DNA from: Prinia subflava
Taxonomy: Eukaryota > Chordata > Aves > Passeriformes > Cisticolidae
DNA: 64,000 nt
Reading direction: 5' to 3'
Assembly: GCF_021018805.1 (NCBI RefSeq)
Contig: NC_086250.1
Span: 68,335,322-68,399,321, forward strand
Part shown: piece after piece, positions 1 through 13,217 of the stretch
Layout of the letters: every line of letters starts with the position of its first letter
How positions within the stretch are numbered: the stretch's first letter is position 1
Translations under genes and position numbers: made by a program
The notes under the pieces: generated by a model
Databases searched by the model: none
Seen by the model: only the letters and a program-made list of their open reading frames with translations
Told to the model about the DNA's origin: nothing

Positions 1-330
1 GCTATATTCTAAGAAAATATTAACCCCATCAGCCCAATCACAAATCACTACATTTAATGTAATCTTCCTTTTATTAACACCCACAAGGTGCCCATTAGAG
101 GCACCATCTCTGCTGTCCTAAATCATTTCTAATTATCGGACGAGCAAAAACGCGACGGAAATGTTATTTCACATCTTTGAATGAAAGGCTCTTTGCTTCC
201 AAAAGACATGTCAGCACTGCATGATTTACTCCATGATTTTGTTTACTGCCTTCAACTTTCATTAGTGTTAAAAGAGCTAAGATTGTTTTCCTTACTGCTG
301 AGATTTCCTAGGAGAGAAGAATCGCACAAA
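1..330. other. Candidate conserved non-coding element (CNE), unique sequence
   Basis: Seen: non-repetitive AT-rich DNA with no convincing reading frame. It contains five CpG dinucleotides between 137 and 157, directly after a TAATTA homeodomain-type core at 130-135. CpG is scarce in most of the surrounding sequence. Known: methylated vertebrate DNA loses CpG, so local clusters outside repeats often mark constrained or unmethylated regulatory DNA. Inferred: possible enhancer; the segment may continue upstream of the window. It could equally be chance. Confidence 0.3.
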
Positions 331-3300
331 TACTGAACTCTCCCCTGCCTGCAGTGGGCCAGGGAAGATAGAAGGTGAAAGACAGGGTGCAGCCTCCCAT
401 GGCTCTGCTGGTTTGGGTGGTTTTGTCACAGTTTTGGCTTTCTAGGGGATGGGAAAGGAAAAGGGCAGGAGCTGTGCCATGATTTCCTATGCCTTGTCCT
501 ACTCCTGCTTTGCCATCTCGCCCCTCTCCTGAGTCAGGTTTGGTTTAGACTCAAGGCTTTTCATTTGTCCCACATTCCTGCCATCCCAAAACAAAATAAG
601 CAAGAATTTTAAACACCTAAAGGGCCTGAACTTGTTCCTTTATTCCTAGTAGTCTCTCATTGAGGTTTTTGTGTTCTTCTAAAGAGTGATTGTAATTAAT
701 GCTTGATAGATTTTTTCAGCAAAATATATTTTGTTACCTAATTTTAACTCTAAGATTTTGACTCAGTTTTCAAAAAAATACTAGGAGCGTTTTTCAGGAG
801 TAAAACCTTCTAGCTGAAGAAAAAACCTATTTCCTAAATCATCAGTCACTGCAAGATTTATACATGTTTAATCCCATTCAGACACACATTAATACCCTCT
901 CAAACTAAAACAAAGAAGCAAAGTATGACAACAACATATTACTAAAAAGAGGGAATTAAAAGAATTAATCTGGTATTTCACTACTGGAATTTTTGTGAGT
1001 GATGGCATCACAAGTCCCTGAGCATCCTGATCTCATTGGATCTGCTTTGATTTAGGGTTTGGAGCAGATGACCCAATTTCCCAATTTAAATTACTCAATG
1101 GTCTAGATATCAGAACCTGCAGAAAAATTCCTGGAGAAGGAAGAAATGATTTAGGAATTAAAATGTATTTCCTTGGAGGAGACAGGCTTATTTTTTTTTA
1201 AATCAGACTTGATATAATTTTCTCTTTGCAATATTATTTATTCCCTAGCTGTGCCATTATACATAAGTGAAGCCTGACTCTCCCACACAGAAAAGGTGGT
1301 ACAGACACTGATCCCTCCAACCTCAAAAATGCTTCAAACTTCCAACTCTTTGCAGTTCAGTGCCTGCTGCTTGCTCCGTACACACATATTGCAGTATGTG
1401 ATCAGGAAGCCCATGAAAACCATTCAATCATGGGAAGCAAGAGCTGGAATTTCTGGGGATGGCACTAATTTCCTCAGGCATTGGATGAATCATAACCCTT
1501 CAATATCTAGAAGAGTTATGATTCTATCTATCCATATCACGGATGTAACATACACCTTCTATTTAGAAGCTCTGTACATGATTCATTACTGTGACACAGA
1601 TAGATAAGAGAATCTATGGCTTTGTCATCCAGGAATTGCACTATGGTACGATATTTTACTAGAGGAAATGCAAACATTATTCTGCTAAACCTTCTCTGTG
1701 CCATTCTACAATGTTGTTATTAACATTCACACACAACAATAAAAACTTATGGGTATTCACAAGCAGTTGTTATATCATTTATAAGACAATGATAAAGCTG
1801 AACACTATAATCGTAATTTGTCAAAATAGAAAAAAGGGTACAAATAGAAACCAAAATCAATTATTTAAACCATGATGAGGTACCAGAAAAAAGAACTGGT
1901 TTGCATCATTTAAATTGTGCAACTGGTGTGCATGGATATCCCGAAACCAAAAAGCCAAACACTAAAGCCGAGACTGTTGATGTGCATCTCCTCAGCCTAT
2001 GTTAGAGTGAATGAATAAAGGTTTTAATGATGTGACTCATTACAAACAAAGTATTTGAAAAAATACTGTACTGATTCCCACTGTCACTGCCCTCACAGTG
2101 GTGGGTCAGAAAAAGAAGTAAGCAAGATTCCCCCAAGCTTCTCATTTTGACTGCAAACTGAAAACAACTTCCACAACCTTCTTTTAGCTTTCAGCCACTT
2201 GTCAATACTTTGCAAGAAATGGTAAATGATTTCTGGGCTGAATTCATCCATTGAAGACAGTAAGTAACAAGCTGTGAAATTTAGTAACTCTCTTTCACCT
2301 CTCTTTCTCCAGGGCTGGCCTTGAGCAGGGAAAAAAGCATGTTGCCAGAGAATCAGCTCTTCAAGGGCCAGACCATGCCTCAGCCCAGAAAGCACCGTAA
2401 GGGAACACATTCCCTGGCCTGATCTTCTATTTGAGCAGCCTGGGAGCCAGAAAAACCATCACACTGGCTGTATTCCTTCTGCACACAAACAGAACGGACA
2501 CCTCTTATGTATGTGTAAACAAAACAAAATAAATCGTATTTTCTAAATATCATTTTGTAATCTGCTTCCACTCAGAATACACAATGCAGTCCAAAAGTGA
2601 AATGAAATATATACCTCATTTTTCAAAAATGAAAGGTGGTGATTACTTATTTGTATTTAATCTGTTGCTTACATCTTAAAAACATTGTGAGCATTATATC
2701 CAAATAAATATTTATCACTGTAGTAAGCCTTCCTCTAGTTGTTGGTTAGACTGTAAACCCAAACCATACCTTAGAAAGAGCTTAACTACAAACAAGCATC
2801 TCAGCAGCTCACTACGCAGGGAAGCAAGTCAAGCGAAAACCCAAATCAAGCGTCTCCCCTCTGAACAAAAACCTGGTGCAATTCACTTCAAACATGCCTC
2901 TCTCTTGGCTTCTGAAACACCACTTTGCTGCTCTCTTCTCAGTCCCCAGTCGCCTCTTTGCCAAATGTAACACATATTTATAAGAGGTTAAAATAGAAAC
3001 AAAGCACTACCAACAACCAACCAAACAACCCAACACTGCATAAGGGGGAGGACAAACAGTGGAGCCAGACGCAGCAGCTTGCTTTTACTGTCTCTTTGCT
3101 CCTGGGAAACTGCAAAAGTGGCTTCTGAATATTAATTGAATAAGGAGCCGTGCAAATTCCAGCTGTTGCCCGTGCACTGGGGTCTGGAAGATGGGTGTTT
3201 TCTCAGCCCCCAGTTCCACTCCTGGACTCCCAGAAACCCTGCACATATGCAGCCCTGCAAGTTGCACAATTTAATTCTCTAGTCCATCTGCAGAACTCCA

Positions 3301-6300
3301 GCTTCTCTGACTCCCGTGGCACATCAGAATTGTGGAAAATGTGGCTGGGATAAGAACTATATTTAGGGAGGCTCTCCCCTACAAGCTGTGGGCAATAAAG
3401 CGACCATGTTGTTACAGAAGAACACATGATGCAACCCCCATTTTTGGGGGAATGTGTTTACCAAGCTGAAAGGCCATCAGGCAAGTTTGCTGGACAAGCA
3501 TTGCCTCTCCTGATTTTTTTTTTGCTACTGGGTAGCTCAAACACAGGGAGCTCCAACACAAGTCATCACTGTCGATGGGAACTCTGTACTACCAGTGATG
3601 TCCAACATACAGGATCACCTGAAAGGACAGGGACATCACAGCTGGGGATCACTTACACCCAGACTCAGCTCGAAGGTGCCAAACCTAAGACAACACCAAA
3701 TCTGTAAGAAGTGCTCACCTCTTCTTATGGAAATAAGGAAAAGACAAAAGGGGTGACACCTTTTAGGTGTCCCATGGCAAGTCCTTGCATCACTGACCAG
3801 TTTGAACTTCAAAGGACATGTGGAAGTACCAGTAAGTGAAATCAGTAAGGCCTTTAAAAAGATTTTTTAAATGGCTGGGGTCTTCATCATGTCACATTTT
3901 CTGGGTACTAGCCCAATTTAATTTGATTTTAAACTGTACTGTTTGATGAAATGTCCTGTTCTTTAGTTCAGTGAAGTCGAGACACAATAAATGGATTTTT
4001 AATGGATGAAAGTTCAATTTCTCTGGCAGCAGAGGCACATGAGGAAAAGAGGCACAATATACAAATGATGCACTCTGTGCTGACTTCCGACCCCAACCAT
4101 TTCATGACAGGTATAAAAATTAAATACTGGGGGTGAGAGGACAGGGAAGAAAAAGGAGAGAGCTTTAAATGGCAGCAATGCTAATAGCCAAACAGCATAT
4201 AAATTGTTTAGGAACAGAGGTTGATTTTCGGTTATAAAAACACTACAGCTGAAAAGAGCTAAGAATGTTATTTTTCTTTCCTTTATCTTCTTTTTATAGG
4301 TTAGCTACTATTTCTGTTCAGTGTTTGGCTTTCTACTTCAGAGCGTGTGGCTTAGTAAAGTCAAGTAAGGTGTTTGGAAGGGGGAGAAATGTAATGATAT
4401 TATTAATCTCTGTATTATGTAGTAGAATCCTTGGTAGAATATATGCAGATAATTCTCTCCCTTGTTTCTATTCAGCAGAAAATAGTTCAACATTAGAAAC
4501 ATGGTTCAAGGCCATGTTTCCTCAGTCCTGTTGGAGAAATGAATCAGGAAACAAAAATAGCTCTGATGGTGCTCGTATTTATCAGGACTTGACTGAGCTG
4601 CATTAATTAAATAATGAATCTTTAACTGGAAATATGATGCTCTATATCTAAAGCTCTGAAGAACCATTAAGAATTATTTGAAAGCTCCAAAAATACTTCA
4701 AAAATCAATTAAATGTTATTAAAACTGAATACAAATTAAAGACCAAAGCACTCATTCCTGCCTATTTACCTCAGCTAGTTCAACTTTAAAACCTCTGCTC
4801 GCTTGCCAGATACAGATTGTGGCTTTTAACATACAATGTCAACAGATGCTTACTCCTGCTCAGTGGCTCTGGGCTAGAAAATGCTATTTTCAGTGTTTTC
4901 CCAGAGAGGAGGAAAGCATCAGCATTTAAAGGTATCCCCACAAATGTTTATGTTTGGAGCACTGGCACTGGATCTGCCAGCGGAGCCTTCCCACGACCTC
5001 ACTTACTCATCATGAGGCAATATTTAATCTTCCAGCTTCACCCGGGAGGAGATACTCCAGTGTTTCTGTCTTTGAACACCACTTGTTATGGCAATTAATG
5101 AATTTCCTATCACCCATTGCTCCTGCCTGCTGCTCTGCCAGATGTCCCTGACCCTGCTGCTTCTCCTGATTCCAGCGGCTGTGGGGCTTTGGGGTTGGGC
5201 TTTTCCATCTCTGCATCTCTGTCATTTTTGTCCCTCAGAGATAATTTATTCCAACAGACAAGGCACTGGGCACACCCTGCCCTGGAAAAGCTGACCCCAG
5301 GGGCTGGCACTGGCCTTTGGGGGGCCACATGAAAGGCAGTGGTGCCTCTTGCCCTCTCCCATGAGTGCCAGTGGCTTTTAAGACACCTTCTCATCAAAAC
5401 TTTGTGATGAGGGAGAAAATTTGCAGCTCTGAGAGTGTTGAGCATGTCAGATCTGGAATGAACTGGGACTTTCTACAGTGAACATCAACAGCACAAAACC
5501 AGATTTGTGGGGCTCTTCTCATTGCCTTAGGACCCCCCGATTATTCAAGATCCTGTGGTCTCACATGCCCCCAACGAGTATTCTGAGGTTCCTATTTGTT
5601 TAAGGACCTGTTTTCTCTGCTTGATTAAAACATTCCTGAGCTTTTCAGCAGAATAGTCATATTTAGCCTTAAACCTTCATTTCCCTAACAACTCCTTCAA
5701 GTACATACTGTGCTCAATTACAGTAAACCTACAAACATGAAGTTCCCTTTTCAGATGCATTCATTTGCATCTTGCATTAAATGGTTTGTAATAGAAACAC
5801 ATCATTCAAATGTTAACTGAAAATTATCATTCTTAATTCTCTCACACCTTTATAAATTTTTCAGCTCACCTGTCTTCTATTATAAAATGTAATCTGAGTA
5901 ACTTTATTTTATTTATAACCAACAAAGTGCAGAAAAGCTAAGCAGAAGCTCTGTCAATATTTTTATGAGGTTTGGCACCTCCCCCTAGAGAAATTACTGA
6001 AGCTTTTTTCATGTTCACAACTAACTTCTTCACAGAAACAGTAATGTCTTTCCCCCTGCAGTCACAGCCAACAGCAACCTTTAAATTGCTGAGGGAAAGA
6101 CATTTTGAGGTTTGAGAAACACTGTGCAGAAGGCACAAATCGCTGCCATCCTTAGAATATCTTTGTATATCCTAACCACAGGGAGTTCAATCCTGTATTA
6201 CTGCAAAAATGTTATGCCAGGGGCTCCCTGTGGGCCTCTAGTCCAAAAATAAGTATTGATGTAATGTGCACCTAAGAGTTCACAAAATGCAGGTGCTAGA

Positions 6301-8357
6301 AGTGTCTGGAGCAGTGGTGATTCTTAGAGATGCTCTGGCAGTGTTGAGGCATCTCTGTTTCCAGGTAGAAAAAGAGGGCTGCACAAAATGAAATAAAATT
6401 AATCATTAGGCTAAGTTATGCAGCAAGTTCTAAGCCTGTTGTAGACAGTATTGTGCAGACCAGTGGTGTTTTATATTAGTGAGAAGTGTGGATAGAGTCA
6501 ATGAATACACATTGCCAGCAAATGCTAAAGGAATGGGGAGACAAAGTGCTCTGGTGAGCTGCTACACCAATGAGAGAGGAAAATCCCCATTTTTGCTGCA
6601 GTGCAGCACTGCAAAGAGTTCTGGTATCTTTTAATTCTAGACAGATGTAACCCATGGACATCACAGAAGACCACAGTTTTACAGAAGATAGCCAGTCTTT
6701 GCTGTCATCCGTGATGAGAAAATCAGCTGGGAGAGACATCAAGTAGCTCCTCAAAATCCAAACACATTTTTGGTTTAGAAAAAAGCTGATAGTGGAGACT
6801 TGCTCCATTATTACTCTTGTGTAGCATTTCAGTTTAAAGATAGGTATCCAGAACACTTAATCTAGAGGGAGAAAAAGAGTAACACAGTGGACTAAATATT
6901 TCACCACCTTTAAAAGTAAACAGACGAAAGCAAACCTGCATCTCATTATTTTGGACTTAAATAAAAACCAATTCCTTAAGAGGTTTAAACATCCTTTGTA
7001 ATGGTATGTTTTGCCTTATATCTTAAACTTTCCAACTCTGAGATAAAGGTGGGAATTGCATATCCAGGAAAAAGTAAAAGGAATAATATATACACATTCC
7101 ACAAACGGATCCAGTTCTTCCCTTTTGAGTGGGCAAGTGTTACTCTTAACATTAGCAAAGCCAGCAATTTCTACAGAAATTCAGCCAATCAGTACATTCC
7201 CCATTCCAAGAAAAAAAGGAAATATTGATGAACTTAAAGTGCATTTTTCTCCTAGTTAAAAGTTGCACATGTTCAGATCTTTAACATCTGCATTTCCCAA
7301 AAGGACTCATTTTCTCTGGACTGTCAGATTTTGGTTATATGTTGTGCCATCTGAAACACGCAGAGCACAGCACTGTGTATATTCCACAACTGGGTTCTCC
7401 AGGCAATCAGGTGTAGTTCTGACTTATATTCTCCCAGTTTTAAATGAGTTTTCTTAACCAAACAGTATTGATGTGGCCAACTGCTGGAAACATAAGCTCA
7501 GATCCCAATCCCACTAGTCCTTAGATCAAATAAGAAACAGGTTAAACTGGCATTCTTATCACAGACCAGACAGTGATAAATATTAGTCTTAGGATTTCTG
7601 TTCAGATTCATACTAAACTCTGCCAGACATAGCTGTATATTGAAATACATATCCAAGAAAGTAAATTAAACAGAGTGACCTGCTTCCAAGCCGGTGTGCA
7701 ATGCCCATCTTAAATCACACCTGTACCTAAATTTTTCCCACTTGTCTTACTCCTGACTCTCACACTAAATCCCTGAAAGCAGCTGAGTTGGTTTCCTCCC
7801 TGTCCAAATACTACATCTCAGAACACAAGCTGACAGCCTTCTGTGCATGAAAAATATTAAACATTTTAGCTCAGGAGATGATGCATGGAGCTTCTCAGAG
7901 GCAGTGAGAACTGGCTTTGGGGCTGCTACCAGGAAGATGATGGAACCTTGACAAAGCCTTACAAACCAATCCCATTAAATGTGGGATGCCATGAATCCCA
8001 GACTCCCTCTGTTCCTTCTTCAATGCAAGGTAGGACAGAGTAGTTTAAAGTCAGCACCTAACTCATGGTACACCTGCATGAAAAACCCTTTAAACCTTTA
8101 AAATGCCGAGTGTCTACAGGCAAGAGCCACTTGGAATTACAATAGTGAAGCCTGTGATTGAGGATATATTCTCCCAGCACAACTTCTGCCAAGAATTTAC
8201 TGAGATTACAAATTTGTTGGAAAGAAATTTATGGAGGAATTGCTTTTTGGAGTCATCTTGAATTAATAAATAATAGGTATCTTTCTGAAATAGCTGTTTT
8301 AGAGCCACATACAGCTGGATGAAAACTAGCACTATGGTTCAATTTATTTACCATTAG
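331..8357. other. AT-rich unique non-coding DNA, no gene seen
   Basis: No gene, RNA gene or recognisable transposon was found in this stretch. Open frames of up to about 126 codons occur on both strands (for example 6476-6856 minus, 5110-5445 minus, 4265-4606 plus), but they overlap each other on opposite strands, lack recognisable domains and look like chance. A slightly GC-richer patch lies at about 4980-5420. A short direct repeat of an AGCTC-AACACA-type unit lies near 3535-3560. Old, highly diverged repeats could be hidden here. Confidence 0.6.
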
Positions 8358-8384
8358 TTTCTTTCTTTCTCTCTCTCTCTCTCT
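8358..8384 (+). repeat. (CTTT)n/(CT)n microsatellite
   Basis: A pyrimidine-only run of TTTC units passes into a pure CT run of about nine units. It is a simple sequence repeat and probably length-polymorphic. No function is implied. Confidence 0.9.
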
Positions 8385-9569
8385 AAAGTCTAACACACAA
8401 TTTCAGAATACTCTGAAAGCCTCCTTAATTTGCTTCTGTATTGTGTAAAGCAGATGTCCTGCCTTTGCAAACTGATTAGTAAGTGGTTTATATTATTCCA
8501 GTGGTTGTCATCATTATTGCAGAAATGTTGAGCAAGGCTGCTGTCTGCTGCTTTAAAAAAACATCTAGAATGACAGACTGTCTCTTTCAGAAGTGATTCA
8601 GGTGTGCAAAACACACGTTTCTGGAGGAAAAAGACCAAATAAAATTCTGTGAGGCAGCCCATCATGTTTCAGGTGGAGGGGTATCTCCAGGATCACAGCA
8701 GATAGAGCATAAAACCAGCACAGGCTCTGGACCGTGACTCATGACCCCAGTCATTCCAGGCCCTTGTACACTACTGGAAATTTGGTCTTTGACAAATCCT
8801 TTTCCCGGCAAAAAAATCTCAGCTGTATTATCCTAGTAGCCCCTAAAACGTTTGAGGCACCCTTCTGTAGTGCCCACTCTTCTTCCATCACCTATGAAAG
8901 GCTGCCCACAGATGAAGATTTTTGGCAGCTCCAATTGTCCACAAGGTCCAGCTGGGTGGGTCTTGTCAGGAGTTGCACAGGCAGCTTAACATTCACATTA
9001 ATTGTTTCTGTTGGAGAGGGTGAAACAAGTCTGGGTCTCTTATATGTTTGTTCATCAAGTGACTGAAGTTGATTGAGATCTCTGAATATTACTGCACCAG
9101 AAATTAATGCTAATTATATCTTTAAAAGGTTAGATATGTTAATTCTGCTTCTAGATGTCCTGACAATCTGAAAAGCAAAAAGAAAGGTGGGAATTTAGTT
9201 GATTCTGAAGATATACTTCACCACTGGCTCATCCCATAGAAACCAGGAAGTTTTTCCTTTTCCATGTCCAAACTTAGAGTGCAACAGAGGTGGCTACAAA
9301 TACTTATATCCTGCAAGAACCACAATTTACTACTGCAGTCATTGCAAAATACAGCCATGTGGTTTTTGCTTCTGCAGGATGTGACAAAAAATTCTAACTT
9401 GCTCACTTTGGCTCACAAGTTGTGCAGACCTCAAGGACATTTCATTTGGGTTTTTTTGGTTTAACTTCACACAAATGGTTCTCAAAGCAGGAGGAACTGA
9501 CCCCTTCTCTTTTGTCAGCATTCAAATTTCCTGACTGTATTGTTAAACAGAGAGAGCCTGTGTCAGCAC
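8385..9569. other. Unique non-coding DNA
   Basis: Nothing recognisable. Two overlapping open frames (8390-8665 minus, 91 codons; 8734-9066 plus, 110 codons) have no domain that I recognise and no convincing splice or promoter context, so I treat them as chance. Confidence 0.5.
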
Positions 9570-10055
9570 ACATTCACAGGGTAATTTTGGTTGGAAGGGA
9601 CAACTTGAGGTCACCTGGCCAAGCCACCCTCAGAGCAGGGCCAACTAGATCAGGTTGCTCAGGGCTGTGCAGATATTTCAGTATCTCCAAGGACAGTCTC
9701 CCTGGGTTCCTGTTACAATATTTGACCACACCATGGTCGAAATATTTTCTTTTATCAACAGTTGCCTTTCCATGCTAACACCTTGTGCTTGTTGACTCCT
9801 GACCTATTTACTCCATGTACCTCTGTGAAAAGAAAGTGTCTTGCTCTGTTGTACTTGTAACCTGTCAATAAATAGTTCAGAACACCTTTAGGATTTCCCT
9901 TTCCCCTTCTTTGCCAGGATAAGGCAGCTCTTTGAGCCACTCCTTCTGCATCATGTATTCCACATCCCTAATTATCTTGGTGTCCCTCCACCAAACTCCT
10001 CCCAGCAGCCCTTGTACAGTGTCTTGTCCTGGGGAGCTGAAAGGGTATATGCAGG
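9570..10055 (-). mobile_element. CR1 LINE fragment, 3' end, minus strand
   Basis: Read on the plus strand, the segment opens with the reverse complement of a CR1 3' end: a TTGGTTGGAAGGGACAA-like block at about 584-604 of this kilobase, then a CAGAGCAGGGCCAACTAGAT-like block near 9632-9651, then CTCCAAGGACA near 9687. Further on come CR1 blocks equivalent to the 'atcttggtgtccctcc' and 'ttgtactggggagc' motifs (about 9975-10040). The copy is diverged and 5'-truncated at about 10055, the usual fate of CR1 insertions. It encodes nothing intact. The middle (9740-9920) is more degraded, so the boundaries are approximate. The subfamily was not determined. Confidence 0.85.
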
Positions 10056-10365
10056 GTATAGATATGGACAGGTATCAAATGGAGAAACAATCCCTTCTCC
10101 TGACCTGTTGCCTACCCTTTTAGGACACCCTAATATTGTCCTTCTGTGCTGCAAGGGTGCAAAACCAACTCCTGTGCCACTTTCTGTCCAGTCAGACCCT
10201 CCCCCAGGGCTATTCCTGCATGGAAAATGATCTTTAAGTCCCATGGAAAGACACACATGCACAAAAGGTTAGACAGATTGCAATCATTGTTAGAATCAAA
10301 ATAAATCCATAAGCATAATACCTAATCTCTGCATGATGAGATCAAGGGCAGAAGATATATAAATA
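10056..10365. other. Spacer between two CR1 fragments
   Basis: About 310 bases of unique-looking DNA separate two same-orientation CR1 fragments. Part of it might be very diverged CR1 5' sequence, but I cannot align it by eye. Confidence 0.4.
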
Positions 10366-10520
10366 TTTAGGTTGGAAGGGACTTTTAAAGATCACCTTGT
10401 TCCAACACCCCTGCCACGGACAGGGACCCCTTGCACCAGACCAGGATCCTCAGAGCCCCATCCAACCTGGCCTTGGACACTTCCAGAGAATGGGTTGCCA
10501 ACAACCTGTTTGGGCAACAA
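10366..10520 (-). mobile_element. CR1 LINE fragment, short 3' end, minus strand
   Basis: The plus strand shows TTAGGTTGGAAGGGACTTTT followed by AAGATCACCTTGTTCCAACA, CAGGGACCCCTTGCACCAGA and CATCCAACCTGGCCTTGGAC. These are the reverse complement of the most 3' part of CR1. Only about 155 bases remain, so it is strongly 5'-truncated. It has its own 3' end and so is a separate insertion from the copy at 9570-10055. It is non-coding and inactive. Confidence 0.9.
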
Positions 10521-13020
10521 GATGGCAAGCCAAAGCAAAGTGTGGCAACTTGTACACAGCCCTAGATAACTAAATATTATTAAATCTGGACAAATATTTC
10601 CACCAAACTCCTCGCACACAAAAGATACAATTCAATTATCTTGTCTTAGCCTCTAATTTGACCCAGAAATACACAGAGTATTATTTCAAAGCCACTTTTG
10701 GACAGTAACATCAAGACAAATTATTCTTCTTAAGACAAAGCAGAAGACACTCTCTATGCCTCATGCAGAAGTGAATCAAAGGTCCAGATTCTGACACACT
10801 CCCCATCTCTGCACATTTTCAAAGTACAAGCACAGAGCCAAACTTGGATTTTAAAATGAGTCACTCATAACCAGCAGTTCACAGCATGTTGAAGCCTTTC
10901 AGAAGTATCTTTAAAAAAAGAAAAAGCATTTTCTAAAATACTTCAACAGAATTTTTATCTTGGGAGTCCAAGAAAGCATTAGGAGGTAAAAATCTCAATT
11001 TTTCTTCCACTACGAATGTCCTCCGCATTTTAAAGACAAACCAGCTTTCCAGTTACATACAAACTCAAGAATAACTCTAGCTGCTAAATCAAATTTCTGA
11101 TACATAAAATAATCTTCAAAATGTGTCGAAGCACCCCAAATGAATGCAGTCCTGCCTGCAGAGGACTAGAAAAATTCAAGAGCACTGTTTTTTACCTCAG
11201 ATTACCCATTCTCTTTAGAAAACCAGTTTCTCAGAGAGAGTGCAAACTTGTCCATCTACTGAGGTAGATTCAGTAAGGGTAAACATAGATTTTCAAGCAT
11301 CCCTTAATCGATTGAAATTTTGGTGGGATTTGGGTTTTTTTTTTTGTACTTTGATCCATGTTACAAAATTATACCGATGAACAATTTTTGCTCTTCCCTT
11401 CTGTTAGCAGCTAACCTGACCTAAGTTGCAGGACTGACACCAAAATCTGCCTCCTAATATTTTGCTAATCTAATTTGTTCCAAGATCAGCCTCTCTTGCA
11501 GATGCACGTACGCATGTGTGTATATGTGGTATAAAATACACTCAAACAACCACTTCCACAAAGAGCATACACCTTCTTGGCTGACAAAATTCTGACTCTT
11601 TTCATTTAGGACTGGGAGCAAGCAGCTTTTCTCTAGACATTCCTCTACTTGTAAACAACATACCTTTAATAAAAAACACCCTGAAATTTAAAGGCTACCA
11701 TAAAAAATGCCAACATTTTCACTACCCTTTTGTTTCAAACAGCACAAGTAGCTAGCCCAGACATTTCAGTGCAGCCATTAAATCCGAATGCCTTTTGAGG
11801 CAGAATTCTATGAATGCACTCTGGCTTATAAAAAATGTATTAGATGATAGCTCTGAAAAAGGCTCTGAGGCGTAACATGGTCTATCATGTTGTGCATGCA
11901 TGAGTTAGCTTTTACAAGATCAGAACCAGAAGCGAAGATGAATGCTATTCATTGTAAGCCCAAAGCTTTGGAAGTTCAGTATCGCAGCGCTCGGGGGCGA
12001 GTACTAGAGCTATTCAAAAAAAAAGGACATTCTTTAAAGAATCGTCCAGCTTTTAAATGTTTGGCACATGTGCCCACCCTCGGTTCTTGATAGCATGGAG
12101 CTGGGGCTGCAGCTGAACAGGCAGAAGGCCACTGCCTGCTGACCACTTCTCCCTGCTCCCCACAGCCCCACCGAGCTGAATTTGATACGAGAAGGTCAGC
12201 AGTGTTCTTGTTAGTAGGTTTTAGAAAGTCAAATATCACTTGACAGAAGAAAAGGAATGACTTCACACCGGGTGTAAAGAGGAACAATTCTGGCAAGGAC
12301 TCATCCACTTACTGTCAAAGAAAATTACATACAATTTACTATTTTGACATTCTGGAGTGTGTTCGACACATTATTAGGATTTGGAGGTCTTAAAGAGAAG
12401 CAATTCAAATGAGCATTAAACTAAATGGATTTTCTTTGATGAAATAATGATAAATAATAATACAGATGACTTTGGTTGTTTGCAAAATAGCTTGTTCATA
12501 GTCAGCTGCCCGCATTATTTTGAAAATATCCCAAAGTTCAGGACAAACCTTTTTTTCAGCTGCTGGATGCCTTAAGGAGCTAACAATAAGTTATTATTCT
12601 TATTATTCAAACTATTACATGTAGTATGTGACAACATACCTGGATAAAATCGCACAGAATCCTGAGAAAATGTACATTTCAATAATTAGCTTTGCATTTT
12701 GCTGCTGACTCCAAGCAACTCAGGACCACAGCCGACAAAAGCCTCGACGTGGCAATGTCCCCACAAATGTGGGGACAGACGTCTGCTCTGTGTTTTCCCT
12801 TGTGAGCCAATTGCTCCTCCCTGATGTGTGGGCTGTGGCTTTCTGAGTAGCTCTGAGGAGTGGGATCAGCCAATGTTCGGCACACGGAGAAATTCCGTAC
12901 CATCCTCCTCTCCAAAAATACCTCCTGCTGCCGCCAGAGCTGCTCAGCAGTGATGAATAGCTGAAGGGACAAGCAGGTCTCTAAATTTGCTTCATATCTG
13001 ACAGCCCTTCATCAGATATG
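10521..13020. other. AT-rich unique non-coding DNA
   Basis: No gene or recognised repeat. A short CpG-containing stretch lies at about 11984-12004 (CAGCGCTCGGGGGCGAG). Open frames here (for example 11976-12308 minus, 110 codons; 12679-12972 minus, 97 codons) have no recognisable domains. The ACGTACGCATG-type stretch with TGTGTATATG at about 11505-11527 is too short to call a microsatellite. Confidence 0.5.
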
Positions 13021-13197
13021 GGTAATGGATCCTGCTTGCTCCAGACTACTGTACACTGCAAGGCACTTTCGCACCGCGAGGATACACGCACGCGGTATGG
13101 GCTTCCTAATGATCGCGGCTCTTTTCTTCCCCATTAACTCAAGCTGATTACACATTAAAAAGCTGTTAGTAAATTTTGAAACGTTACTAATTCAGGC
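13021..13197. promoter_or_regulatory. CpG-dense candidate regulatory element / CNE
   Basis: Seen: eight CpG dinucleotides lie between 13070 and 13117 (CGCACCGCG, ACGCACGCGG and ATCGCGGC blocks), inside sequence that is otherwise AT-rich and nearly free of CpG. The flanks are unique and contain homeodomain-like ATTA cores. An ATG at 13097-13099 has G at -3 and G at +4, but opens only a 16-codon hydrophobic frame ending at a TGA near 13145. Inferred: a small unmethylated or constrained regulatory element. No TATA box or transcript evidence is visible. Confidence 0.35.
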
Positions 13198-13217
13198 AAA
13201 AAAAAAAAAAAAAAAAA
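13198..13217 (+). repeat. Poly-A tract (about 20 A)
   Basis: Uninterrupted run of about 20 A. It is not preceded by a recognisable retrocopy or SINE. CR1 elements do not end in poly-A, so this is most simply a homopolymer microsatellite. Confidence 0.9.

Noticed and set aside
3340..3430. LTR- or promoter-like patch (ACTATATTTAG, then GGCAATAAAGCGACC)
   Set aside because: A single AATAAA and TATA-like word in AT-rich DNA; no paired copy, primer-binding site or retroviral frame nearby.
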